From an uncultured Sutterella sp. (GTDB taxonomy: Bacteria; Pseudomonadota; Gammaproteobacteria; Burkholderiales; Burkholderiaceae_F): a stretch of 25,775 bases of DNA. Location: assembly GCA_900542195.1 (NCBI GenBank), contig UQNA01000041.1:1-25775 (forward strand), read 5' to 3'. This document shows positions 1 to 9,300 of this stretch, one piece after another. Each line of letters begins with the position of its first letter. Position 1 is the stretch's first letter. A model generated the notes under the pieces. The model had not been told where the DNA came from, made no database searches, and was given only the letters and a program-made list of their open reading frames with translations. The translations under genes and the position numbers were made by a program.

Positions 1-2658
1 CTCAAAGAAAACCTCGGCAAGCTCCAGCATCCGAAAGGCATGAGCCTTATCGCTCGTACCGCCGGTATCGGCAGAAGCGTTGAAGAGCTTCAATGGGACT
101 TGGACTATCTTCTTAAACTGTGGGAAGCGATTGATGACGCAGCTAAGCCTCAGTACGATGACGGCAAAGGCAACATCGTCGATACTGCTACCATCAATGG
201 CAGACCTTTAAAGAGAGTTAATCCGGCTCCTTTCTTGATCGTGGAAGAAAGCAATCTGGTTATTCGCGCCATCCGCGACTACTTCCAGCCGGAAATCAGC
301 GAAATTCTCATTGATACCGACGAAATCTATGAACAGGCTCGTCAATTTATGAGCCATGTCATGCCGGATATGGTCGACAGAGTCAAGAGATATCACGACG
401 ACATTCCGCTGTTTACTCGCTTTTTAGTGGAAAAACAGATTGAAACGGCTTATTCCCGCACGGTACCCCTTCCCTCCGGCGGCGCTATCGTTATCGACCA
501 CACAGAAGCTTTAGTAGCTATCGACGTTAACTCGGCCAAGTCCACTCGTGGCGCCGATATTGAAGAAACAGCTTTCAAGACCAATATGGAAGCTGCTGAA
601 GAAGTTGCCCGTCAGATGAGACTGCGCGACCTTGGCGGTTTGATTGTTATCGACTTCATTGATATGGAGAACCCGAACAATCAAAGAGAGCTTGAGCAGA
701 AGATGAAAGAAGAGCTCAAGAACGACAGAGCCCGCGTCCAAGCAGCCAAGATTTCCCGCTTCGGCTTAATGGAAATTTCCCGTCAAAGACTGCGTCCGAC
801 ATTGTATGAAGGCAGCCACATTACCTGCCCGAGATGCAACGGTGTCGGCGTTATCCGCGACACAGAATCCAGTGCAATTCAAGTTCTTCGAATTCTTCAG
901 GAAGAAGCTCTTAAAGACGGCACAGCCGCTATGCAGGCTCAGGTCCCTGTTGATGTCGGCACATTCCTTCTCAATGAAAAGAGAGACGATATCGCCAAGA
1001 TTGAATCTCGTCATAAGATTAAGATTTTCTTGATTCCAAACAAGAACTTAGAAACTCCTCATTATCAGATCGAAAGAATTCGTCCTGATGATGAACGACT
1101 TGATTCCGTTCTTCCAAGCTACGAAAGAGTTGAAAGCTTTGAAGCTGAAACTGATGAGCCTTACTCCAGAGCGCCTCAGCAGCATACTTCCGACAGACCA
1201 AAACAAGTCCCAGTTATCAAAGGACTTCCTGCCCGCGAAGAAGCTCCGAAGCATGTTGACTCCAAGAGCAAAGCTCAGCCGAAAGAAAAGAAACAATCTT
1301 TCTGGCAAAAAGTTATCAGCTTCTTTACCGGAGGCGAAGAATCTACGGAAGAACAGGCTAAGAAGGAAAAAGCTAAGAGCCGTAAGGAACAGAAGACTTC
1401 TAAGGCTCAGGAAAGAAAAGCTAAACCGACAAGAGCCGAAAGAGCAGAACGAAAGAATGCCGCCAAAGGCAGAGATCAAGCTAAGCCAGATAGATCCGAT
1501 CGTTCTGACAAAGCAGAAAAACCTTCTCGTTCCGCCTCTAAAGCTGAAAGCAAGAGAGACAGAGGTGAGGAAAGACGCGCTTCTAAGAAAGCCGAAACCA
1601 TGTCTCAGCAAACTCCTGCTGCAGAGAGCAGAGCTGAAGAAACAAAACCGCAGAGACGATCTGAAAAAGAGGCTCAGCCGCAATCAAGACGCACAAAAGA
1701 AATTGCAAATGTGCCGGCTTCCCTTCCCTCCAACGATGAAGCGGAAGTTAAAGCAGTCTCTTTAGCTGCTGCAGAAGTAACCAAACCGCAAACTGACTTC
1801 GCCAATGCTCCTGCTCAGTCAAAGGAATCTGATAATAAAGTCAAAGCATCTGCTCCGGCTGCTGAAACAGCCCCTGCCAGAAAGCCAAGACGCTCTAGAA
1901 AGGAAAAGGCAGAATTTTTTGACCAGGTTGAAAGTCCAAAACCGCCGGTTGCGGTTGACCCGGTTACAGCTGCCGTTGAAGTCGCAGTGATGGATCAGGT
2001 TAACGCTTTCGTTCCGCATCAAGAGGCAGCAACAGTTTCTGTCCCGTCTTCAGAAATTCCATCCGTTAATGTTTCTGATCTGTCTCTCGGAGAAAAACCT
2101 GAAAAACAATTCAGACACAATCCGTACAGAACCCGCAGAGGCAGAGGAGAAAGAAAGCCGCAGGCTGAGAAAAATGCTGAACAGGCACAACCATCTGCAG
2201 AAGTAAAAACTGTAGAGGTCCCTCCGGCTCAGCAGGCTGAAACTTCTTCTTTACCGGAAATTCACAAGCCCGCTCATGAAATCAGCTTCAAGGCCGAATC
2301 TTCTGTTCCGGCACAGCCCGTTAAGGAAGAACCAAAGCAGGAAGTTAAGACTGAACCGGAAACAGTGAAAAAATCAACGGACGCTGCTGCGAACGCTCCA
2401 GCACCTGTCGAAACTTCTGCTCCTGTCCAAGAGTCTGTCCCCTCTCCGGTAGAAACAGCCAAAGAAAAACCAGCAGCTAAGCCTGCCGAGAAAGCTAAAG
2501 CTGCTGCAGAACCAAAACTTGAACTTGTGTCAACCAAGACAACTGATGAACCAACAGTAGAGGTTCAGAAGCCGAAGTTAGGCAGAAAGAGAATCAAGAA
2601 GACAGTTTCTGAAGAACCGTTCGTTCTAGAACAAGTTCAGACAACAGCTAAAGAATAG
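1..2658 (+). CDS. rne: Ribonuclease E (5'-truncated by the window edge)
   Basis: Endoribonuclease that initiates mRNA decay and rRNA/tRNA processing, and scaffolds the RNA degradosome. The frame is open from base 1 and the first visible residues match RNase E about 150 residues into the protein, so the S1 domain start lies outside the window; the first in-frame ATG at 40 is internal. The DNase I-like catalytic region shows AIDVNSA (Asp codon at 523) and VIDFIDM (Asp codon at 652), equivalent to the E. coli D303/D346 metal-binding pair. It is followed by the zinc-link CPRC (Cys codons at 826 and 835), which joins subunits in the tetramer. From about base 1190 onward the protein is low-complexity, rich in Lys, Glu, Arg, Ala and Pro, as expected of a disordered RNA- and partner-binding tail. 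RNase G lacks such a tail, so RNase E is the better call. Confidence 0.95.
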   Translation, partial: LKENLGKLQHPKGMSLIARTAGIGRSVEELQWDLDYLLKLWEAIDDAAKPQYDDGKGNIVDTATINGRPLKRVNPAPFLIVEESNLVIRAIRDYFQPEISEILIDTDEIYEQARQFMSHVMPDMVDRVKRYHDDIPLFTRFLVEKQIETAYSRTVPLPSGGAIVIDHTEALVAIDVNSAKSTRGADIEETAFKTNMEAAEEVARQMRLRDLGGLIVIDFIDMENPNNQRELEQKMKEELKNDRARVQAAKISRFGLMEISRQRLRPTLYEGSHITCPRCNGVGVIRDTESSAIQVLRILQEEALKDGTAAMQAQVPVDVGTFLLNEKRDDIAKIESRHKIKIFLIPNKNLETPHYQIERIRPDDERLDSVLPSYERVESFEAETDEPYSRAPQQHTSDRPKQVPVIKGLPAREEAPKHVDSKSKAQPKEKKQSFWQKVISFFTGGEESTEEQAKKEKAKSRKEQKTSKAQERKAKPTRAERAERKNAAKGRDQAKPDRSDRSDKAEKPSRSASKAESKRDRGEERRASKKAETMSQQTPAAESRAEETKPQRRSEKEAQPQSRRTKEIANVPASLPSNDEAEVKAVSLAAAEVTKPQTDFANAPAQSKESDNKVKASAPAAETAPARKPRRSRKEKAEFFDQVESPKPPVAVDPVTAAVEVAVMDQVNAFVPHQEAATVSVPSSEIPSVNVSDLSLGEKPEKQFRHNPYRTRRGRGERKPQAEKNAEQAQPSAEVKTVEVPPAQQAETSSLPEIHKPAHEISFKAESSVPAQPVKEEPKQEVKTEPETVKKSTDAAANAPAPVETSAPVQESVPSPVETAKEKPAAKPAEKAKAAAEPKLELVSTKTTDEPTVEVQKPKLGRKRIKKTVSEEPFVLEQVQTTAKE

Positions 2659-2673
2659 CTTTCTCTGACTTTA

Positions 2674-2694
2674 GAGCCCGCTGCAAGCGGGCTC
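2674..2694 (+). terminator. GC-rich hairpin after rne
   Basis: A perfect 8-bp stem (GAGCCCGC / GCGGGCTC, loop TGCAA) begins 15 bases after the rne stop codon. Position and strength suit a terminator, but no T-run follows on either strand; the next bases are AAACAG. The T-run may have been separated from the stem by insertion of the IS607 element, whose tnpA starts 48 bases later. Confidence 0.5.
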
Positions 2695-2741
2695 AAACAG
2701 ATTGCTTTAAATCTTTTCGTATCTATGCTAATATCACCAAA

Positions 2742-3361
2742 ATGAAAAGATTAGTAGGTATAGGTGAAGCCGCTTCAGCGCTGGGTGTGTCAATCACAAC
2801 TCTGCGCCGCTGGGAGACATCAGGTAAGTTAAAGGCTGAGCACACGGCAGGCGGTCATCGTCGTTATGATCTTGCCAAACTCAAGCCGGAACTAATTCAT
2901 GCCGCCAGCGCGGATAGCCGTCGAACCGTGGCTTATGCTCGTGTTTCCAGCCACGATCAGAAAGAGGATTTGGAGCGCCAGAAACATATTCTGGAACTGT
3001 ATTGTGCCCGCCAAGGCTGGACATTTGAGGTTGTTTCCGATCTCGGCTCCGGCATGAACTATCACAAAAAGGTTTAAAGAAGCTGCTGGAGGCTATCCTT
3101 GACGAGCAGGTCGGCCGTTTAGTCATTACTCACAAAGATCGGCTGTTGCGTCTTGGTGCAGAGTTGGTGTTTGCCGTCTGCGAAGCTATGCACGTCGAAG
3201 TTGTGATCCTTAATCAAGAGGAGGACACGACGTTTGAAGCAGATCTAGCTGAGGATGTGACGGAGATCGTCAACCTATTCTCTGCTCGCTTATACGGCTC
3301 TCGCAGCCGCAAGAGTCAGAAGCTTCTTGATGGTATAAAGAAAGCGGTGGAAGAATCGTAA
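2742..3361 (+). pseudogene. tnpA: IS607 transposase TnpA, serine recombinase, frameshifted
   Basis: TnpA catalyses IS607 movement through a serine-recombinase mechanism. The first frame (2742-3077) carries an N-terminal MerR-like helix-turn-helix (VSITTLRRWETSGKL, then GGHRRY) and the start of the recombinase domain with the catalytic-serine motif YARVSSHDQ. It stops at 3075-3077 just after NYHKK. The remainder of the domain, with GAELVFAVCEA, VVILNQEEDTTFEADL and SARLYGSRSRK, continues in the -1 frame to 3361. Moving back one base at 3071 turns KV-stop into KKGLKK, the expected family sequence. This could be a one-G deletion, or -1 slippage at C AAA AAG. No Shine-Dalgarno precedes the ATG; a weak promoter-like pair (TTGCTT at 2702, TATGCT at 2724) lies upstream. 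The two halves together give a normal-length TnpA. Confidence 0.85.
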
Positions 3362-4509
3362 TGTTGATCGCCCATCGCATCGCTCTGGATCTAAGCAACG
3401 TACAGGCAACCTACATGTCGCAGGCGGCCGGTACAGCTCGCTTTGCCTACAACTGGGCATTGAACGAGTGGAAGAAGCAGTACGAAGCATGGAAGCAGGA
3501 TAATACTCTGCCCAAGCCATCACAAGAAGCGCTGCGGCGACAACTTAACAGCATCAAGCGCAAAGAATTTCCGTGGATGCTGACAGTGACCAAGAATGCT
3601 CCGCAAATGGCGATTATCCAGTTAGGACAAGCCTTTAAGAATTTCTTTGCCGGCCGATCCAGATATCCCAAGTTCCGTAAAAAAGGAAGAGATGACCGCT
3701 TCACGCTAACCAATGATCTGATCAGCATTGACGGCTGCCGTATCCGCATTCCTCGTCTGGGATGGGTGCGTATGCGGGAATCGCTGCGCTTTGCGGGCAA
3801 AATTATGTCGGCCACTATTTCTCGAGTTGCTAACCGTTGGTTCGTCAGTATTACCGTAGATACCGAAGACAATTCTCACCTGCCTAAAGCCGAAAACCAA
3901 GGTGCAGCAGGTGTGGATTTAGGAGTGTCTGCACTGGCGACTTTATCAACAGGAGAAGTTATTGTCGGCCCTAAGCCTCACAAGGCATTATTGTTGCGTC
4001 TCAAACGGCTCTCGCGAAGTCTGAGCCGAAAGCAAAAAGGCTCAGCTAATCGAGTGAAAGCTAAAATCAAACTAGCAAAGCTGCACGCTCGTATTGCTTC
4101 GATACGAACCGATGCGCTGCACAAACTGACGACGGATTTGACTCGCCGCTTTCACAGTATCGGGATTGAGGATTTAAACGTGAGCGGTATGATGAAAAAC
4201 CGTCATTTGGCTAGAGCTATTGCCGATATGAGTTTTTACGAGTTTCGCAGACAGCTGCAGTACAAGACGTCAATGCGAGGCGGCCAGGTAGTAGTTGCGG
4301 ATAGGTTCTACCCGAGCAGCAAGACCTGTTCTGTTTGTGGCTATAAGCTTGAATCGCTGCCTTTGTCGGTTCGCAAATGGAAATGCCCCGGTTGTGGGAC
4401 AGATCATGACCGAGACCTTAATGCGGCAATTAATTTGAAGAATATGGCGGTGAGTTCCACCGTGACAGCCTGTGGAGAGGAGGGCTCTGGCTCGAGTCGA
4501 ATGACTTGA
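3361..4509 (+). CDS. tnpB: TnpB, RNA-guided nuclease of the IS607 element
   Basis: TnpB proteins are RuvC-fold nucleases, the ancestors of Cas12, which cleave DNA guided by an RNA made from the element's right end and so promote element retention. All three RuvC acidic motifs are present: GVDLGVS (Asp186), GIEDLNVSG (Glu270) and DRDLNAAINL (Asp about 350-352). The zinc finger CSVCG ... CPGCG lies just before the last motif. The N-terminal half matches the usual TnpB helical/beta region (TARFAYNWAL, YPKFRKKG). The length of 382 residues is normal. The ATG overlaps the last base of the tnpA stop (TAATG), indicating translational coupling to the second tnpA frame. The gene appears fully intact, unlike its tnpA. 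Confidence 0.93.
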   Translation: MLIAHRIALDLSNVQATYMSQAAGTARFAYNWALNEWKKQYEAWKQDNTLPKPSQEALRRQLNSIKRKEFPWMLTVTKNAPQMAIIQLGQAFKNFFAGRSRYPKFRKKGRDDRFTLTNDLISIDGCRIRIPRLGWVRMRESLRFAGKIMSATISRVANRWFVSITVDTEDNSHLPKAENQGAAGVDLGVSALATLSTGEVIVGPKPHKALLLRLKRLSRSLSRKQKGSANRVKAKIKLAKLHARIASIRTDALHKLTTDLTRRFHSIGIEDLNVSGMMKNRHLARAIADMSFYEFRRQLQYKTSMRGGQVVVADRFYPSSKTCSVCGYKLESLPLSVRKWKCPGCGTDHDRDLNAAINLKNMAVSSTVTACGEEGSGSSRMT

Positions 4510-4590
4510 GCGAAACCGTCCTCAAAGAAGCAGGAAGCAAGCGGCGGATTTAATCAAATATGATTAGGTCTGTATAGGTCTTGCAGAACG
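4450..4590 (+). ncRNA. Candidate omega RNA (reRNA) at the IS right end
   Basis: TnpB guide RNAs overlap the 3' end of tnpB and run to the right end of the element. Two hairpins sit in this place. One pairs TTCCAC (4455-4460) with GTGGAG (4472-4477). The other pairs CTCGAGTC (4491-4498) with GACTTGAG (4503-4510) around loop GAAT, with the tnpB stop codon inside its 3' arm. The sequence after it (CAAAGAAGCAGGAAGCAAGC, 4523-4542) resembles the tail commonly seen after tnpB genes. The exact 5' and 3' ends and the guide segment cannot be fixed here. Confidence 0.4.
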
Positions 4591-4637
4591 GCTCTAATTT
4601 TTGGGATTTTGTCGGATTACCTTCGACCTAATCTCTT

Positions 4638-4662
4638 CTCGGTATCAACCGAGCAAGTTTTT
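4638..4662 (+). terminator. Hairpin with T-run downstream of the IS
   Basis: CTCGGT and ACCGAG pair around loop ATCA (4638-4653). CAAG and a run of five T (4658-4662) follow. It could end transcription coming out of rne or the IS element. The stem is short (6 bp), so the call is moderate. Apart from this hairpin, the 4591-4711 stretch shows no gene. Confidence 0.4.
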
Positions 4663-4711
4663 ATGCTTGGCTATATTGGCTAATTATTAGCTAGCATCAA
4701 GGCTTCATTGA

Positions 4712-4840
4712 CTATACGGGCCTTTCCGTCAACATCTTCCGTAAGAGAGCACGGTCCAACCATATAGGAGATTTGTTTTTTCCGGAAGAGAAAACTATTG
4801 CCACTCGCTTCATTTCGAAATGGTCTATCGGTGGCGCTCT
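4712..4840 (-). pseudogene. Remnant of the C-terminal end of the PD-(D/E)XK nuclease domain
   Basis: Reading on past the stop codon of the upstream AAA-ATPase-like gene in the same frame gives about 42 codons to the next stop. They contain HFEMKRVAIVFSSGKNK. In full-length members of this family the extreme C-terminus carries a similar hydrophobic strand (basic residue, then VALVF-like) at the end of the nuclease domain. I read this as the surviving tail of that domain after an internal deletion of roughly 100 or more codons. The similarity is from memory of the family and is short, so it is suggestive only. Confidence 0.4.
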
Positions 4841-6067
4841 TTAATTTGATTTTCGGCTTCTTTGAGCTTTCCGTCGGTTCTCTGCCTCAATCTGCTCCTC
4901 TGTTCTTCCTTTTAACTTTTGTTCCAGATAAAGTTGAGCCATTGCTGACCTTACCTGAAGGTTTGGATAATCTACATAGGCAGTTGTCCCTTGGATTTTC
5001 TTGATGGTCAAGTATCCGGCTTGAACCAAGAGTTCTATATCGGATAAGTTTTCAACATCCGATGATCCTCCCAATACCTTTAGAGCCACAGATTTCTCAC
5101 TCCCATATTCTTCAGTCTCTTTCAGAGTATGGGACTGAAGAAATTTAACTAGGACATTAGGCTTGCCCGCGCTCTCAAACCAATAATCCTTAAAGCGTCT
5201 TTCAGGTGATGAGAAAAAATGCAGTAAAGACCAAGGAGAAAATACCTTTTGTCTTGCTGTTTCTTCAAAACAAAAACCGTCATAGTGGTCCGTCAGCTCT
5301 TTTAGAAGACTTTCCCTATCAAGCCCTAACTTCTCAGAAGCAACTGTTAAATACTCAAGAAAATACTTCTTAACTTCCTGATGTGTATAACCAAGGAGTG
5401 AGCCAAACTCCGCGGCAAACGATATGTCCGATAAATTATTTAATTCCGGAAAAATGCTAGCCCTAACGAATTTTGTTATTCCTGTAACGAACAAAAAACG
5501 CAAGGCAGCATCGTTTGATTTTAACGTTGCGTAAAAACGAGAAAGTTCTATTCGAACATCTTCAAAAAGCTCTTTTCTGTCTAAGCACGAGGTAAGCGGA
5601 GCATCGTACTCATCTATTAACAACACTACAGAACTCAAAGGCTGCTTCTTAAACCAAGTAGACAACTGACTTATGAGCGACGTACCGTAAAGTTCGAAAC
5701 GAAATCCGTAAGGAGCAAAAGCTTCAACTATTAAATCGTGATATTGGAGTTCAAACTCTTTGAAATTTCGGAAACTTTTTACTTCAGAAAAATCTAATCT
5801 CACAACCTGGTAGTTTTTATCTTCTTTCCAAAGTTTTTCAATCTCGAGACCATGAAAGTCTCTCAGTCCATACTTGAATAAAGACTCAAACGTGGAAATC
5901 AATAAGGATTTTCCAAATCTTCTCGGGCGAGCTAGAAAAAACTTTCCTCGGCGTGAGGCAAGACAATGGATATACCAAGTTTTATCTACATAAATTTCAT
6001 TGAAATTTCGAAGAGCTTCAAATGAAGACGTACCGAACGGCAAGCGTTTCAATAGTTCCATATCCAT
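4841..6067 (-). CDS. AAA-ATPase-like protein, nuclease domain lost
   Basis: Member of the AAA-ATPase-like / PD-(D/E)XK nuclease family (Pfam AAA-ATPase_like plus DUF1703 type), of uncertain role and abundant in gut bacteria. The start of the family is recognisable (LLKRLPFGTSSFEALR, YVDKTWYI). Walker A is RPRRFGKSLL (residues 47-56 from the chosen start) and Walker B is LLIDEYDAPL. The later motifs HYDGFCF, FSPWSLLHFF and VQAGYLTIK are in place. The protein stops after VDYPNLQVRSAM plus a charged tail, at 408 residues, where relatives continue for about 120-150 residues into the nuclease. The start at 6067 is chosen because AGGAAA (6073-6078) is well placed for it; the ATG at 6088, seven codons earlier, has no Shine-Dalgarno. 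It may be a non-functional remnant. Confidence 0.8.
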   Translation of the reverse strand: MDMELLKRLPFGTSSFEALRNFNEIYVDKTWYIHCLASRRGKFFLARPRRFGKSLLISTFESLFKYGLRDFHGLEIEKLWKEDKNYQVVRLDFSEVKSFRNFKEFELQYHDLIVEAFAPYGFRFELYGTSLISQLSTWFKKQPLSSVVLLIDEYDAPLTSCLDRKELFEDVRIELSRFYATLKSNDAALRFLFVTGITKFVRASIFPELNNLSDISFAAEFGSLLGYTHQEVKKYFLEYLTVASEKLGLDRESLLKELTDHYDGFCFEETARQKVFSPWSLLHFFSSPERRFKDYWFESAGKPNVLVKFLQSHTLKETEEYGSEKSVALKVLGGSSDVENLSDIELLVQAGYLTIKKIQGTTAYVDYPNLQVRSAMAQLYLEQKLKGRTEEQIEAENRRKAQRSRKSN

Positions 6068-6349
6068 AGGAGTTTCCTGTCTGGTCATTTTTATTATATA
6101 AGCACGAACTCAGTCTGTAACATTCCCTCCATCGAAAGCTAACGTCAGCACTTAATGCGGAAACTCTTATGGAGAAAATTGGCATCAACTTTCCTCCGTT
6201 CTGCGTCCCGGTTTGCCTAATGCTTTTCCACAATAACTCTTTCAACTCACGTCACGGTTCTTCCAAAGACTTGGAATCATCGGGAAATTCCGAAAGGTTT
6301 AATGAAGTTTCTTTAGTTACTATTTGACAAAGCAGCCAAGGAGGACGGA

Positions 6350-9300
6350 ATGAGGAATCACTTTTTTCTCAGGTTAACCAATATAAAAATCGCAAAAGAA
6401 AACATTCTTCTTTCAAAACCTCATACTGCGGGAACTTGTGTAGAAAGAAAAGGTTCTCCGACTTTAAAGCTGCATGTTTTGTCTTTCTTTTCTGCTTTAC
6501 TTTTTCCTATTGCCGCCAATGCATTAACACAACAGGATTTTAAAACCACGGAGTACTTTGCCTCGAACGGCTTGGATCTAATCAACGCTGCTTCGGCCTA
6601 TGCGCAAGGATTCACAGGCAAAGGCATATTGGTTGGATTATTAGACACGGAAATGCAATCCTACCATCCGGAATTATCGGAAAAATTTGAGGTATTCGAA
6701 GCTTTGGACAAAGACGGCAGTCAAATTCCACTTCCAACTATTTGGGATGACTCTGTTAGCCATGGGACACATGTTGCCTCTATCATGGCAGCAAAAAAAG
6801 ACAACGAAGGCATGCACGGCGTGGCCTTTGATGCAGATGTAATCGGTCAAGTCTACATCGGACTTAGAGACTTTTATTATCCAGATGACAAGCGTTTCTT
6901 CCAAGATCATCCCAATCTCAAAATTCTTAATAATAGCTGGACTGCCGCTGAACTCCATAAAGACACTTTACCAACCGGAGAACTTTACTCAGTTGAAGAA
7001 GCAAAAAGGCTTTCGCAGGTCATGGGAGAACGCCCACACTCAGGAAGCCTGGTCAACTGGGCTCTAAATAATCCAAACAGCCTTGCCGTTGTAGCTGCCG
7101 CCAATGACGGATGGATTCATCCGTCATTTAACGGAATGCTTCCGCGGTATTACGGTTCTGAACTTGGAAATTGGATTACCGTTGTTTCTGCCAATCCTCT
7201 TGATACGCGCCGAGAAAACGGAAAGATTATTTTCGGACCAAGCGGTCTATCCTTATTTTCGAACATTGCCCGCGGAGCGGAACTTTTTACTATCACAGCG
7301 CCCGGAAGCAATATTTGGGCGGCAAACGTTGTTGACGAAAAATACGTCTTCAAATCCGGTACCTCTATGGCCGCTCCTCAAGTTTCCGGGGCTGCTGCTC
7401 TGGTGGCTCAGGCCTTTCCATGGATGACGGGAAAACAACTTGCCGATACATTACTTACAACAGCCAACAGTAATATTGAATGCCCCGACATTCTGGTTGG
7501 TTTTGATAATTCGATAGAAACAGTTTTGGTTTTTTATTATGTATCGGATGATAGACCTACCAAAGACCAGCTTATTAAGGCTATCACGGAAACCTACCAA
7601 GCTGATCCCGATTCCTGGCCAGCATATTCCTTGGATTCACTTATCAAATATTTCATCGAGGACCACTATGAGAACGACGGTTCTGAAAAACTCGACGATA
7701 AGTATGTGAGACTCGTCAAGGTAACTAAAGAAGAAGTATTCGGTCAAGGCTTGCTTGACGCCGGAAAAGCGGTAAACGGAATTGCACGTTTGGACGTAAA
7801 CCGAATGAAGGCAGAAGACATCCGCTCTTATTCAGAATTCGGCAATGAAAAGTTTGCCTTTGAAAAATTCGATACTCAAGGCCATACCGCCTTCTTCAAT
7901 AACGATATTTCGGAAAGGCTTTGGGACGATAAGTACCATCACGATGAGTACAAAGAAGGAAAGTTTAGAGCAACCTCAACTTTTACCGGTCTAAAGCCGG
8001 GATTGATTAAACAAGGCAACGGCATTTTAGTTTTATCAGGCACAAATACCTATTCGGCTCCAACAATTGTCGAAGGAGGCGTTTTGGATATTAGTAAGCG
8101 GGCTGATCGTTCAGGAGGAACTCTAGTAAATAGTTCCGTCTTAATTCAAGATGGAGCCGTTCTCTTAGGAAACGGAACGGTAAACAACAAAGTTATCAAT
8201 CACGGTGCATTTATCCCAGGTGATTTTGTTGATCCGTTCACTGTCGGTGAATACATCCAAAGCCCGACAGGAAATCTCCTCATCTTTGTTAGCAATGAAG
8301 GTAAACACAACAGTCTGAAAGTACTTCATGAAGCAAAAATAGAAGGGAATGTCTTAGTTGGATTAGAAAGTGGGTTTTACGTCAATAACAGTCTTTATAA
8401 ATTCAATCTTCCGGACTTTATCGATGTATCCGATCCCGCAAAATTAACGCTGGATTTAACGGAGATTCGACTCTTCAAAAACTCCGGAACATTAGAAGTC
8501 AAATTAGAGAAGGATAAAGATTCCTTCACTTTAAAAATTTTACGAGCTCCTGACAGTTACGCTCGATACGCTAATTCACCGGCTCAAAAGTCCCTCGGAG
8601 CTGCACTCTATGCAGCAGCGTCCCAGAATTCCTTGAGCCCAGGTTTGCGTAACTTTATAGAGTTGCTAGACTTTTCAGACGCTGGCAGCAATGAGATTAC
8701 CAATCTCCTCCAAAACACGCTGCCAAATGTATATTTAAATACTCAGAAAGCGGACTTAGAGCAGCTTCAAACCATTAACAACCTTCTCTTCTCCTGCCGA
8801 GCTGAGGACGGTTATTGGATTAAAGCTTTAGGTAACCGTGGGTCTTCCGATAACTCCAACCTTCTAAACGGCTATAGGACTTATCAATACGGCGTTGTAG
8901 GCGGTTATAGAACCAAAATTTCTGAGCAGGTCAAAGTAGGAGTCTTTATCGGAGCAACTCAACTACAGCTAAAGGAAAAGAATAGCGGAAGCAAATATGA
9001 CTCAACCAGATTTTTGATTGGAGCGGAAACCCAATATTTACCGCAGCAGATTGATGGATTAACATTTTTTGGATCTGTGTTTTTCACGGGCACTGACTCC
9101 AAAGCCACTAGAAAGTCATTAGGCAGTGCTTACAAAGGCCATTGGGTAGGCATTGGATTCAGTTCTCAAGCTGGTGCTGAATATTTAGCCGGTCCAGAAA
9201 CCATTAAAGCAGGTCCTTTTGTATTGGCTGATTTCAGCTGGTCAAGAACTCCTTCTTTCACGGAAAAAGGCCCGGGCATTCCACAAACGATTGCCTCTCA

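Larger units (their letters stand above)
2695..4590 (+). mobile_element. IS607-family insertion sequence (ends approximate)
   Basis: The two-gene content is diagnostic of IS607: a MerR-type helix-turn-helix plus serine-recombinase TnpA followed by TnpB, with TAATG overlap between them. IS607 elements lack terminal inverted repeats and make little or no target duplication, so the ends cannot be fixed from one copy. The left end must lie between the rne hairpin and tnpA. The right end should lie within about 100 bases after the tnpB stop. A 7-base direct repeat TAGGTCT at 4565-4571 and 4575-4581 lies in that right-end zone. The element sits between rne and a decayed accessory ATPase gene. Confidence 0.8.

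Noticed and set aside
1048..1765. Long open frames in other frames over the rne tail (and similar long frames over infB and nusA)
   Set aside because: They are shadows of the strongly biased, low-complexity codon composition of the real genes; they have no ribosome-binding sites and no family features.
4674..4694. Palindrome GCTAAT-T-ATTAGC in the gap after the IS element
   Set aside because: Short and AT-rich, with no T-run and no position suggesting an operator; it could occur by chance.
6318..6329. TACTAT and TTGACA just before the autotransporter as promoter boxes
   Set aside because: The TTGACA is only about 20 bases from the start codon with no room for a -10 box, and no suitable -35 lies upstream of the TACTAT.
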